Below, one piece after another: positions 12,952-20,071 of a DNA stretch of 23,827 bases; position 1 is the first letter of the stretch, and each line of letters begins with the position of its first letter. A program made the translations under genes and the position numbers. Origin of the DNA: Faecalibacterium sp. (lineage in GTDB: Bacteria; Bacillota; Clostridia; Oscillospirales; Ruminococcaceae); NCBI GenBank assembly GCA_017483235.1, contig JAFULE010000150.1:1-23827 (forward strand). The letters are read 5' to 3'. Below the pieces are notes generated by a model. That model did no database searches, was not told the origin of the DNA, and saw only the letters and a program-made list of their open reading frames with translations.

Positions 12952-14463
12952 TCAGATGCGTCTGCCATGCCTTTCCTCAGCCACCGCCGCCATGCCGGCC
13001 GCCGCACCCAGCACAAAGATGCACAGGAAGTTGGTCAGGTAGCGCTGCGAGGACTCCCATATCAACAAAAACAGATACAGTCCAAAGGTGGCAAGCAGCG
13101 GTACAAAGCCCTGCACCGCTTTGCCGCGCAGTGCCTGCACAACCGCCGCCAGCATCAGGCCAAATACTGCCAGATGCCAGCCCTGACAAATATATTCGTA
13201 TGCGGTGTGCCATTTTCCGTTTTCGTACACCAGCGCCTCGGCAAGGCCCAGCTCTTTGCGCAGATGCAGCCCCACCGTGTTCGGCGTTTCCAGATCGCCG
13301 TTTCCAAAGCTGCGTATCCCCTTTTGATTCAGATACAGCAGATAATTGCCAAAACCGCCGAAGGCCTCGTACCGCTGGCGCAAAATTTCCAGCGAACGCT
13401 GCTGCCGCGCCTGCTTGCCCTCGTATTGCCACACATCCAGATTGGTGTCGGGGGTATAGCTGCCGTCCCCCATCATGCCCATGGCGATCCAGTTGGTGTA
13501 GGGGGTGGCTTCATCGGCGGCAATGGTTTGGTCCAGCACACGGCCGCCGTAGGCAAACCGCTCCACCGCCGCATTGCACAGGCAGACGCCCAGCGCGGTG
13601 CACGCCAGCAGCAGAGCCAGCGGCTTCCACGCGCGACGCAGCACACCGTCGATGGCAATGGCCACAAGAACGATCACAATGGTAACCTTCAGGCTGATGC
13701 CTGCCCCGATGCACAGCCCAAAACCCGCCGCCATTGCCGCCTGCACGCCGAAACGCCGGGGCTTTTGCATCCGCAGCCACGCATACACCGCCATCGGCGC
13801 AAAGCAAAGGGTAAGCGTATCGGTATAATAATAGGTAACAAGGAACTGCAGCGGCAGGCAAAGATACAGCACACCCCAGCACCAGAAGGCACGGCGGGTA
13901 CCCAGCAGCTGCTCGGCTGCCAGAAAGGTGAACAGATAAGCCAGTAGAATGGCCCCCGCGTTGAGCAGGACGCCCAGCAGCGAAAAGCCTTCAAATCCGG
14001 CGCCCATCACACGGTACACCACACGCCACACCAGCTGCAGCAGCGCCACCACCGGCAGGTTATTGGGGAACTTGTACAGATAGTCCTGCGAGATGCCGGT
14101 GATCTGCCCCGCGATGGTGTACTCGTAGGCAGCATCATGGATGTACTGCAGATCGCGCACCGGCCAGCAGGCCGCAAAGCCGTAAAAGATAAGCTGGGTT
14201 GCCGCTGTGACCGCCAGTGCAAGCGCGACTGCGGCAATGCGGTGGGCACACAGCCAGCCCTCAGCCCGGCGCAGAAGCACCGCCAGCCCGGCAAATGCCG
14301 CTAACCACACCGCCGCCGCCAGCAGCGAGGGCAGCGGTTTAAAACCAAACCACGGGTCAAAAAACACCGTCTGCACCAGCAGATTACCGATCAGCACCGC
14401 AAACAGAAGATAGAAACAGCCGCGCAGCCGCTGTGCCGTTTTTTCAAAGCCCATTTTTGTCAC
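12952..14463 (-). CDS. GT-C type membrane glycosyltransferase (PMT/ArnT-like)
   Basis: Polytopic membrane protein of 503 residues with about 11-13 hydrophobic segments. The first large extracytoplasmic loop (about 98-135) carries acidic residues in PVRDLQYIHDAAYEY and the stretch DYLYKFPNNLPV, a layout typical of GT-C enzymes that use polyprenyl-phosphate sugars. A second large loop (about 305-420) contains TPYTNWIAMGMMGDGSY. I infer transfer of a sugar to a cell-surface polymer or protein; the substrate cannot be read from the sequence. The start is uncertain: GTG at 14463 has a better-placed GGGAAG upstream, ATG at 14454 would shorten it by three residues. It lies 21 nt after rqcH and is the last gene before the bidirectional terminator. 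Confidence 0.8.
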   Translation of the reverse strand: MTKMGFEKTAQRLRGCFYLLFAVLIGNLLVQTVFFDPWFGFKPLPSLLAAAVWLAAFAGLAVLLRRAEGWLCAHRIAAVALALAVTAATQLIFYGFAACWPVRDLQYIHDAAYEYTIAGQITGISQDYLYKFPNNLPVVALLQLVWRVVYRVMGAGFEGFSLLGVLLNAGAILLAYLFTFLAAEQLLGTRRAFWCWGVLYLCLPLQFLVTYYYTDTLTLCFAPMAVYAWLRMQKPRRFGVQAAMAAGFGLCIGAGISLKVTIVIVLVAIAIDGVLRRAWKPLALLLACTALGVCLCNAAVERFAYGGRVLDQTIAADEATPYTNWIAMGMMGDGSYTPDTNLDVWQYEGKQARQQRSLEILRQRYEAFGGFGNYLLYLNQKGIRSFGNGDLETPNTVGLHLRKELGLAEALVYENGKWHTAYEYICQGWHLAVFGLMLAAVVQALRGKAVQGFVPLLATFGLYLFLLIWESSQRYLTNFLCIFVLGAAAGMAAVAEERHGRRI

Positions 14464-14484
14464 CGGGCAGCACTTCCCTTTCGA

Positions 14485-16233
14485 TTACTTTTTCTTTGCC
14501 AGTTTTTCGGCCAGCGCCGGGTCAGGGGTGATATAGGCGGTCTCGTAATGGTCGTACAGCACCATACCGGGTTTCAAATCGCCGGTTTTGCGAATGTTCT
14601 TCACCTCGGTGTAGTCCACCGCCACTTTCACACCCTTGGCCTGACTGGAATACAGCACTGCCAGCTGGGCAGCTTCCTCTTTGGTGGTATCGGGGATGTC
14701 ATTTCCTTCGCTCATCACCACCACGTGGCTGCCCGGGGCCTCCTTGGTGTGGAACCACAGATCCTTGCCGCGGGCAGTGTGCAGGGTGAGCCGTTCGTTC
14801 TGCACGTTGTTGCGGCCCACCAGAATTTCAAAGCCATCCGAAGAGATAAACCGCCAGAAGTCGGCCGGCTTCTGCTTTTTATCCCGCTGTTTGTAATATT
14901 TCAGGTAGCCCTGACTTTTCAGCTCGGCGCGGATCTCGTTCAGTGCAGCTTCACCGGTGGCAGCTTCCACCTCGTACAGCACCGTTTCCAGATAGGCGAT
15001 CTCTTTTTCGCCGGCATCCAGCAGTTCCACCAGCATTCTGGCGGCGGTCTGCTTTTTCTTGTAGTTCTTAAAATAGATCTGTGCGTTCTGGGCAGGGCTG
15101 TAGCGCAGATCCAGCGGGATGGTCACTTCCCTGCCTTCGTCGTACCAGTTTTGCACCGTTACCTCGTTCATGCCCTTTTTGATCTGGTAAAGGTTGGCCG
15201 ACAGCAGCTCGCCGTACAGCCGCAGCTTTTCGCTTTTGCCGGCAGTACGCAGTTCCTCTTTGCGGGCAGCCTGCTTGCGCACGGCACGGTCGTACATATT
15301 GCGCACTGCCTTGTGCAGCTCTTTGCTTTTGGTTCGCAGTCGCTCGGCCCGGTCCTTGTCGGAATAGTAACCTTCCAGCAGGGCGCTGAAGGACGGCCAT
15401 TCCTTTATCATAAAGGAAACGCCGTACTGCTGCGGGCGGAAGAAGGTAAACTCAATGGGTTTGCCCTCAGGGGTGAGGACGCTGGCGGGGCTGCCGCCTG
15501 CATCGTATTCGGCCTTGATGCCGTCAATGGCGGTGATCAAGCTGCGCTTTTGCTCTTCGTTGAGCTGGCAGGCGGTCAGGGTAGTTTCGCCAAAGGCACG
15601 CCATGCGGCTTCGCGGGTGACCACCGGGCCCACGCCGGCCACCGTTTTGCCCAGCGCATCGGCCACCGGCAGATCTTTTTCGCAGGCGGCCGCCACAAGC
15701 GAGGCTGAGCTGACCGCCAGAAAATCGGGGCGGCTGGGCTTGGGCGGAATGGTGTAGGGCAGGCCGGGCAGCAGCTGCCGCACCTGACTGTCCTCAAAAT
15801 CCACCCGCTTGAGCGCGTCGATGATGCGGCCGTTCTGCACCAGCACCAGATTGGAATACCGGCCCATCAACTCGGCACACAGGGTGTTATGCACCAGATC
15901 GCCCATCTCATTCACGCACTGGAAATCGAAATATACAATGCGGTCGCCCGGCTCCATCCGCACATCCAGCACACGGCCGCCCATCAGATGCTTGCGCATC
16001 AGCATACAGAAGGAAGGGGGCGTTTCGGGGTTTTCGAAGCTTTCAGCGGTAAAGCAGACCCGGGCTGAGCCGCTGCGGGCCGAAAGCAGCAGCGGCAGGG
16101 TTTCGGTACGGGTGCGCAGGGTGATCAACAGCTCGTCGCGGGTTGGCTCAAAGATCTTGGCGATCTTGGCGTCCAGCAGGCGGGTTTTCAGTTCGGCGGC
16201 GGTCAGCGCCAGAGTTGCGGCATCCAAAGCCAT
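14485..16233 (-). CDS. rqcH: RqcH / NFACT family ribosome quality-control protein
   Basis: RqcH binds stalled 50S subunits carrying peptidyl-tRNA and recruits tRNA-Ala to add C-terminal alanine tails that mark the chain for proteolysis; the family is also annotated as fibronectin-binding protein A. The 582 residues show the NFACT-N domain from residue 1, with GDRIVYFDF placing Asp97-Arg98 at the conserved pair needed for tailing in B. subtilis, a helix-rich coiled-coil middle (about 280-440), and the NFACT-R/DUF814 domain (about 450-560) with DLWFHTKEAPGSHVVV. Length fits bacterial members. AAGGAG precedes the ATG. A hairpin terminator lies just upstream, so it may need its own promoter or read-through from nif3. 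Confidence 0.93.
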   Translation of the reverse strand: MALDAATLALTAAELKTRLLDAKIAKIFEPTRDELLITLRTRTETLPLLLSARSGSARVCFTAESFENPETPPSFCMLMRKHLMGGRVLDVRMEPGDRIVYFDFQCVNEMGDLVHNTLCAELMGRYSNLVLVQNGRIIDALKRVDFEDSQVRQLLPGLPYTIPPKPSRPDFLAVSSASLVAAACEKDLPVADALGKTVAGVGPVVTREAAWRAFGETTLTACQLNEEQKRSLITAIDGIKAEYDAGGSPASVLTPEGKPIEFTFFRPQQYGVSFMIKEWPSFSALLEGYYSDKDRAERLRTKSKELHKAVRNMYDRAVRKQAARKEELRTAGKSEKLRLYGELLSANLYQIKKGMNEVTVQNWYDEGREVTIPLDLRYSPAQNAQIYFKNYKKKQTAARMLVELLDAGEKEIAYLETVLYEVEAATGEAALNEIRAELKSQGYLKYYKQRDKKQKPADFWRFISSDGFEILVGRNNVQNERLTLHTARGKDLWFHTKEAPGSHVVVMSEGNDIPDTTKEEAAQLAVLYSSQAKGVKVAVDYTEVKNIRKTGDLKPGMVLYDHYETAYITPDPALAEKLAKKK

Positions 16234-16263
16234 AGGGGTTCACTCCTTAACGGGTCGGTACAC

Positions 16264-16287
16264 AAAACGCCCGGCAGCGCCGGGCGT
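16264..16287 (-). terminator. Hairpin terminator between the Nif3-like gene and rqcH
   Basis: A perfect 9-bp stem ACGCCCGGC/GCCGGGCGT with a 3-nt loop is followed by TTTT in the minus-strand transcript. It lies 15 nt past the Nif3-like stop and only about 30 nt before the rqcH start. Confidence 0.75.
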
Positions 16288-16302
16288 ATCGCAATTTTAG
16301 AT

Positions 16303-17043
16303 TTACAGATAAACGTAGGGATCGTTTTCCCTGCTGCAGACAGTCTGCAGGCCGGGGAATTTTTGCCGCAGCAGGTCGGCCAGCACCGGCACCACCGGGC
16401 GTTCGGTGGAAAAATGGCTGGCAGCCACAAGGCTCATGCCCAAAGCAACCGAGTCAAGCGCAGTGTGGTGGCCTGCTTCGCCGGTCAGCAGGCAATCGGC
16501 CCCCAGCGCGGCGGCTTCGGCAAAAAAGCTGCCCCCTCCCCCGCTGACCAGCGCCAGACGGCGGATGGGTTTGCCGGCATCGGCATATTTGACCCCGGCG
16601 TGCAGTACAGTCTTTGCTTTTTGGGCAAGGGCCGCGGCAGTGGTTTCGTCCACCGTGCCGATACGGCCGCAGTTGGCGGCAAAGTTTTCGGCATCCTTCA
16701 GCCCGAACAGAGCGGCCAGCACATCGTTCACCCCGCCCTCGGCAGCGTCCAGATTGGTATGCATACAGATGGCCGAGATGCCATTGCTGACCAGCTGAAA
16801 GGGCACATCCTGCGGGCTTAGTTTTTTCAGTCCCTTGAAGATGACCGGATGGTGGGACACGATCAGCTGACAGCCGGCTTCGGCAGCCTGCCGCACCACA
16901 TCGGTGGTAATATCCAGTGTGGTCATCACCCGGGTCACCGGGCGGCCGGCATCCACCAGAAGGCCCACATTATCCCAGTCTTCGGCAAGGTCCACCGGGG
17001 CCAGTGCGGCCAGAACATCATAGATCTGCTGTACGGTGGGCAT
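16303..17043 (-). CDS. Nif3-like dinuclear metal centre protein
   Basis: Member of the NIF3/YqfO/YbgI family, often annotated GTP cyclohydrolase 1 type 2, whose physiological role is unsettled. Starting at the ATG with AAGGAGG five nt upstream gives 246 residues beginning MPTVQQIYDVLAALAPVDLA. Metal ligands typical of the family are visible: His64-His65 in SHHPVIFKGL, Asp99 in HTNLDAAEGGVND, and the C-terminal His and Glu in AASHFSTERP. It lacks the extra PII-like middle domain of longer Bacillus members. Its ribosome site is fused to the trmK stop (TAAGGAGG), and trmK-nif3 neighbourhood is common in Firmicutes. Confidence 0.92.
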   Translation of the reverse strand: MPTVQQIYDVLAALAPVDLAEDWDNVGLLVDAGRPVTRVMTTLDITTDVVRQAAEAGCQLIVSHHPVIFKGLKKLSPQDVPFQLVSNGISAICMHTNLDAAEGGVNDVLAALFGLKDAENFAANCGRIGTVDETTAAALAQKAKTVLHAGVKYADAGKPIRRLALVSGGGGSFFAEAAALGADCLLTGEAGHHTALDSVALGMSLVAASHFSTERPVVPVLADLLRQKFPGLQTVCSRENDPYVYL

Positions 17044-17053
17044 GGGTTCCTCC

Positions 17054-17743
17054 TTACAGGCTGCAGGCAAGGCCAGCCGCCTTTGCTTCTTTTAATAAGG
17101 TATCGATTTCGTGCGCCAGCGGGTCGGTGTCGGCCAGACCCAGCCGGTATTTGCGCAGTTTGCCCCGCTGCAGCGCCGCATAGTCGGCACCGCCGGGATG
17201 CTGCCCGGTTTCGCCATATACGCACTGCGCCAGCGTAGGTACCGCCGGGCAACCGGTGTAATCGGCTGCCATGACGGCATACCACTTGCCGCCGGCCTGC
17301 ACGGGCAGATCAGCCGCAAGGGCAAAGCCCTGTTGATACAGCCAGCCGCGCAGGGTCGCATGCTTGGTGGCAGGCACCAGCACAAGGCGTGGCCCCTGCG
17401 GCGAAAACACCCACGGGGCCGCCTGCAGAATTTCGATGGTGGTCTGGGCCGAAACTCCGGCCAGCACCACGGTACCCACCTCGTAGGGCTGCAGCACCGA
17501 AAGGCCATCGCCCAGACGCAGATCGACCCGATCCTCACAGCGGGCACTTTTTACCGCAAGCACCGCCTTGGACAAAGGCCCGGGGCGCAGATCGGCCCCG
17601 ATCACTCTGGGATACAGCCCGCTGCAGGCCAGATACGCGGTCAGCTTGCCGTGATCGCAGCCAATGTCCGCCACCGGCAGCCCCGGGCGGCACAGCCCGG
17701 CCGTAGCGGAAAGGCGGGCATCCAGTGCAGGAACAGCCTGCAT
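17054..17743 (-). CDS. trmK: tRNA (adenine22-N1) methyltransferase TrmK
   Basis: SAM-dependent enzyme methylating N1 of A22 in bacterial tRNAs. The 229 residues contain the class I methyltransferase motif VADIGCDHGKLTAYL (24-38), IGADLRPGPLSKA (48-60) and the family block VDLRLGDGLSVLQPYEVGTVVLAG (73-96, split here as VDLRLGDGLSVL and EVGTVVLAG). The usual IAGMGG signature is replaced by LAGVSA (residues 94-99), a departure at a site close to the catalytic pocket. The C-terminal helical part (KLRKYRLGLAD onwards) is present but short. The ATG overlaps the upstream DUF1858 stop as TGATG, and it is followed by the Nif3-like gene as in many Firmicutes. Confidence 0.88.
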   Translation of the reverse strand: MQAVPALDARLSATAGLCRPGLPVADIGCDHGKLTAYLACSGLYPRVIGADLRPGPLSKAVLAVKSARCEDRVDLRLGDGLSVLQPYEVGTVVLAGVSAQTTIEILQAAPWVFSPQGPRLVLVPATKHATLRGWLYQQGFALAADLPVQAGGKWYAVMAADYTGCPAVPTLAQCVYGETGQHPGGADYAALQRGKLRKYRLGLADTDPLAHEIDTLLKEAKAAGLACSL

Positions 17744-17979
17744 CAGGCGTTGGCAGCCATATGGGCGTTCAACTTGGCAATCAACTCATCGCAGTTGACA
17801 CCGTGCACGGCACAGGCCTGCTCGAGGGTCTCGCCACGGGAGGCGGGGCAGCCCAGGCAGTGCATGCCAATCTCGAGGAAGTAAGGCGCGGTGGTCTTGT
17901 CCATATCCAGAATATCGCCCACGATGGTGTTGCGGGTAACCTTGGGGGCGTCGGTCTTCTTGCCAAACAGATTAAACAT
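17743..17979 (-). CDS. DUF1858 redox-disulfide domain protein
   Basis: Small 78-residue cytoplasmic protein of the DUF1858 family, also described as hybrid-cluster-protein-associated redox disulfide domain. Residues about 17-75 form the domain: NTIVGDILDMDKTTAPYFLEIGMHCLGC with the motif HCLGC at Cys41/Cys44 expected to form a redox disulfide or bind metal. The exact function of the family is unknown. AAGGAG lies 7-8 nt before the ATG. It is the first gene after a clear promoter and is translationally coupled (TGATG) to trmK, so it is the lead gene of a DUF1858-trmK-nif3 operon. Confidence 0.9.
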   Translation of the reverse strand: MFNLFGKKTDAPKVTRNTIVGDILDMDKTTAPYFLEIGMHCLGCPASRGETLEQACAVHGVNCDELIAKLNAHMAANA

Positions 17980-18023
17980 AACAGTTCTCCTTTATATATA
18001 AAAGTAGGTGTATAACGGGATAC

Positions 18024-18037
18024 GGTATTATAATACC
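18024..18037. promoter_or_regulatory. Palindrome across the -10 box of the DUF1858 promoter
   Basis: GGTATTATAATACC is a perfect 14-bp palindrome that contains the -10 hexamer, a position suited to a dimeric repressor. It could also be chance in an AT-rich -10 region. Confidence 0.35.
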
Positions 18038-18058
18038 CCAAACGATGGCGTTTTTCAA
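18030..18058 (-). promoter_or_regulatory. Predicted promoter of the DUF1858-trmK-nif3 operon
   Basis: On the minus strand TTGAAA (18053-18058), a 17-nt spacer and TATTAT (18030-18035) match a housekeeping promoter, about 50 nt before the DUF1858 ATG. Confidence 0.65.
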
Positions 18059-18111
18059 TGGATGGGGTTTAAATAGCATCTGCGCCGTCAATGCAGGTGG
18101 TCTGTCCGGTT

Positions 18112-18597
18112 TTATTTGTGATATTTCATCCCACTGTTGATGGTGCAGGCGCGGTAGATCTGCTCGGTCAGCACCAGCCGCGCCAGCTGGTGAGGCATGG
18201 TGATGCGCCCCATGCTGAATTTGAGCGCCGCCGCCTTTTTGATGGTATTCGACAGCCCATGCGACGAGCCGATGACAAAGGCCACATCCCCGTTGCCGCT
18301 TTGGGCACGGTCGGAAAGAAAGCCGGCCAGCTCTTCGCTGGAAAGCTGTTTGCCCTCGATGCACAGCGCCACAATAGCCGCTCCCTTGCGCAGATTGGCA
18401 AGGATGGCCTTGGCCTCTTTTTCCAGCGCCTTTTCGATGACCGCCGGGGAGGCGTTTTTTTCCTGAATGGTCTCTTCGGGCAGCTCGATGATGCGGAAGT
18501 TTGCAAAGGCCGCAAGCCGCTTTTGATATTCGGCTACGCCCTCGGCAAAATACTTGGCGTTCATTTTGCCGATGCAGATCAGGTCGATGTTTTGCAT
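18112..18597 (-). CDS. rlmH: 23S rRNA (pseudouridine1915-N3) methyltransferase RlmH
   Basis: SPOUT-class methyltransferase that modifies pseudouridine 1915 in helix 69 of assembled 70S ribosomes. The 161 residues start MQNIDLICIGKMNAKYFAEG and contain VALCIEGKQLSSEEL, the SAM-binding knot loop FVIGSSHGLS and the C-terminal MPHQLARLVLTEQIYRACTI ending YHK, all matching family order and length. The loop reads IGSSHG where many members have IGGS, a mild change. AAGGAG lies 8 nt before the ATG. It is downstream of the leucine-rich-repeat gene by 48 nt and upstream of a fresh promoter. Confidence 0.95.
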   Translation of the reverse strand: MQNIDLICIGKMNAKYFAEGVAEYQKRLAAFANFRIIELPEETIQEKNASPAVIEKALEKEAKAILANLRKGAAIVALCIEGKQLSSEELAGFLSDRAQSGNGDVAFVIGSSHGLSNTIKKAAALKFSMGRITMPHQLARLVLTEQIYRACTINSGMKYHK

Positions 18598-18645
18598 AGG
18601 CCGCTCCTTTCGGTAAAAGAAAATCTTCGGTACAGCGGCACACCG

Positions 18646-20040
18646 TTACAGCGTATCGCGGAACAGGATCTTTTCGTGATCCAAACTGCCACTGTCCAGC
18701 TCCACGGTCACCTCATGCCAGTCCCGTTCGCGGCTCGGTTCCTCGTAGTCCAAACTATCCCAGTTGTAAAAGGCAACGGGGAAAGGTCCCCTGTCGGTTT
18801 CCAGTAGAAAACAGCGGGCCTGCTCGGCTTCCACAGAGATTTCACCGTTTTCATAAGGCACCGCAAGCTCCCATGTCAGCCGACAGGGAGTGATAGCACA
18901 CAGCGCTGCGCCCATACAACCGGCCAGTGCCGCTGCATTGAACTCGCAGCCAAAGCAGGATTCGCTCCATGGATGAGCATAGCCCGAGCCATCGTCAAGG
19001 GTCAGCGTGTAGGTGTGCTTGTTGGTGCGTAGGACGAGGCCTCTCCAGTGGATCCCGTCCCGCAGCGTTGCCACATCAGTCCCATCTGCACACAAATGGG
19101 TATCTCTCAGAATGTCGTCCACGACCTGCGCCGCCAGCTGTTTGCTCTGCCGCAGGGCAAAGTAACGGTGCTCGTTCAGAATACCGGCAACGTCCAGGAT
19201 CGTCTCCGGCTCGCCCGGCGTGGGCGGCTGCGCCGGAGCCTGCAGCCACTGCTCCTGCTCGTACCGGATATGCCCGTTCCGCACTGGTATGACCGACTCG
19301 CAGGGCACCGGTTCCGGCAGACGGTATACGCCGTAGTCCAACTGCACCTTCAGCTGCTGCAGCCGATCGCAGCCTGTGATTGCCGTATCATTCCACATCA
19401 TCTGCCGCGGTTTCCAGCCAAACTCCATGCGAGCCAGATTACGACAATCTGCAAACGCACGAGGCCATATATCCCGCAGACTGCCGGGCAGATAGATTTC
19501 TTCCAGCCCACTGCAGGCAAACGCGCCTTCCCGGATTTCCTGCAAACCACCCGGCAGTGTTACCTGCCGCAGTGCCGCACAGCCCCAGAACGCTTCTTCC
19601 CCGATTTGAAGCAGGCCATCGGGCAGCTGCAGGGTGCGAAGCGCCTCACAGCCCAGAAACGCCCGATCTCCGATCTCGGTCACCCCATCCGGCACCTGTA
19701 CCGCCTGCAGTTTTGCGCAGCCGCTGAACGCACCTGCGCCCAGATAGGACAAAACAGGCGGCATAACGATACGCTCCAGATTGACGCAATCGGCAAAGGC
19801 ATCGTCTCCAATGCTTGTTACCGTATCGGGCAGTTCCACCGAGCGGATTTCTGCCCGGTTGCCAAAAGCCTGTCCGATGCTACTGCAGCCCTGCGGCACC
19901 ACCACATGACTGTCGCTGCCGCGATAGAGCACCAGCGTTCTGCCCGAAAACTCGAATTCGGCGGTACTGGGCAGGTCGTCCGGACGAGGTTTTCGCGCGC
20001 GACCGCCGCGGCTGCTGTAGGTGATACAATACTTATCCAT
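18646..20040 (-). CDS. BspA-type leucine-rich-repeat protein, cytoplasmic
   Basis: Protein of 464 residues with seven consecutive repeats of about 23 residues between 46 and 204, of the form VxLPDgvtxIGdxAFxgCxxL (for example VELPDTVTSIGDDAF and VQVPDGVTEIGDRAF), the LRR_5/BspA pattern. There is no signal peptide or membrane anchor, unlike most BspA-type proteins, which are secreted. Residues about 280-464 form a separate domain I do not recognise (NEHRYFALRQSKQLAAQVVD, then a Cys-containing stretch CFGCEFNAAALAGCMGAALC). AAGGAGG precedes the ATG. It sits between parC and rlmH, in the same orientation with short gaps, so it is probably co-transcribed with them. Function unknown; protein-protein interaction is likely. 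Confidence 0.85.
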   Translation of the reverse strand: MDKYCITYSSRGGRARKPRPDDLPSTAEFEFSGRTLVLYRGSDSHVVVPQGCSSIGQAFGNRAEIRSVELPDTVTSIGDDAFADCVNLERIVMPPVLSYLGAGAFSGCAKLQAVQVPDGVTEIGDRAFLGCEALRTLQLPDGLLQIGEEAFWGCAALRQVTLPGGLQEIREGAFACSGLEEIYLPGSLRDIWPRAFADCRNLARMEFGWKPRQMMWNDTAITGCDRLQQLKVQLDYGVYRLPEPVPCESVIPVRNGHIRYEQEQWLQAPAQPPTPGEPETILDVAGILNEHRYFALRQSKQLAAQVVDDILRDTHLCADGTDVATLRDGIHWRGLVLRTNKHTYTLTLDDGSGYAHPWSESCFGCEFNAAALAGCMGAALCAITPCRLTWELAVPYENGEISVEAEQARCFLLETDRGPFPVAFYNWDSLDYEEPSRERDWHEVTVELDSGSLDHEKILFRDTL

Positions 20041-20071
20041 TACAGGTACCTCCTTTACGGGGGTTGTTTTG

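Noticed and set aside
12859..13947. 362-codon open frame opposite the glycosyltransferase
   Set aside because: It begins inside the bidirectional terminator region and is rich in Gln/His/Arg, typical of the antisense of a membrane protein gene.
14548..15708. 386-codon open frame opposite rqcH
   Set aside because: Shadow of a well-supported NFACT gene; sequence is composition-driven without motifs.
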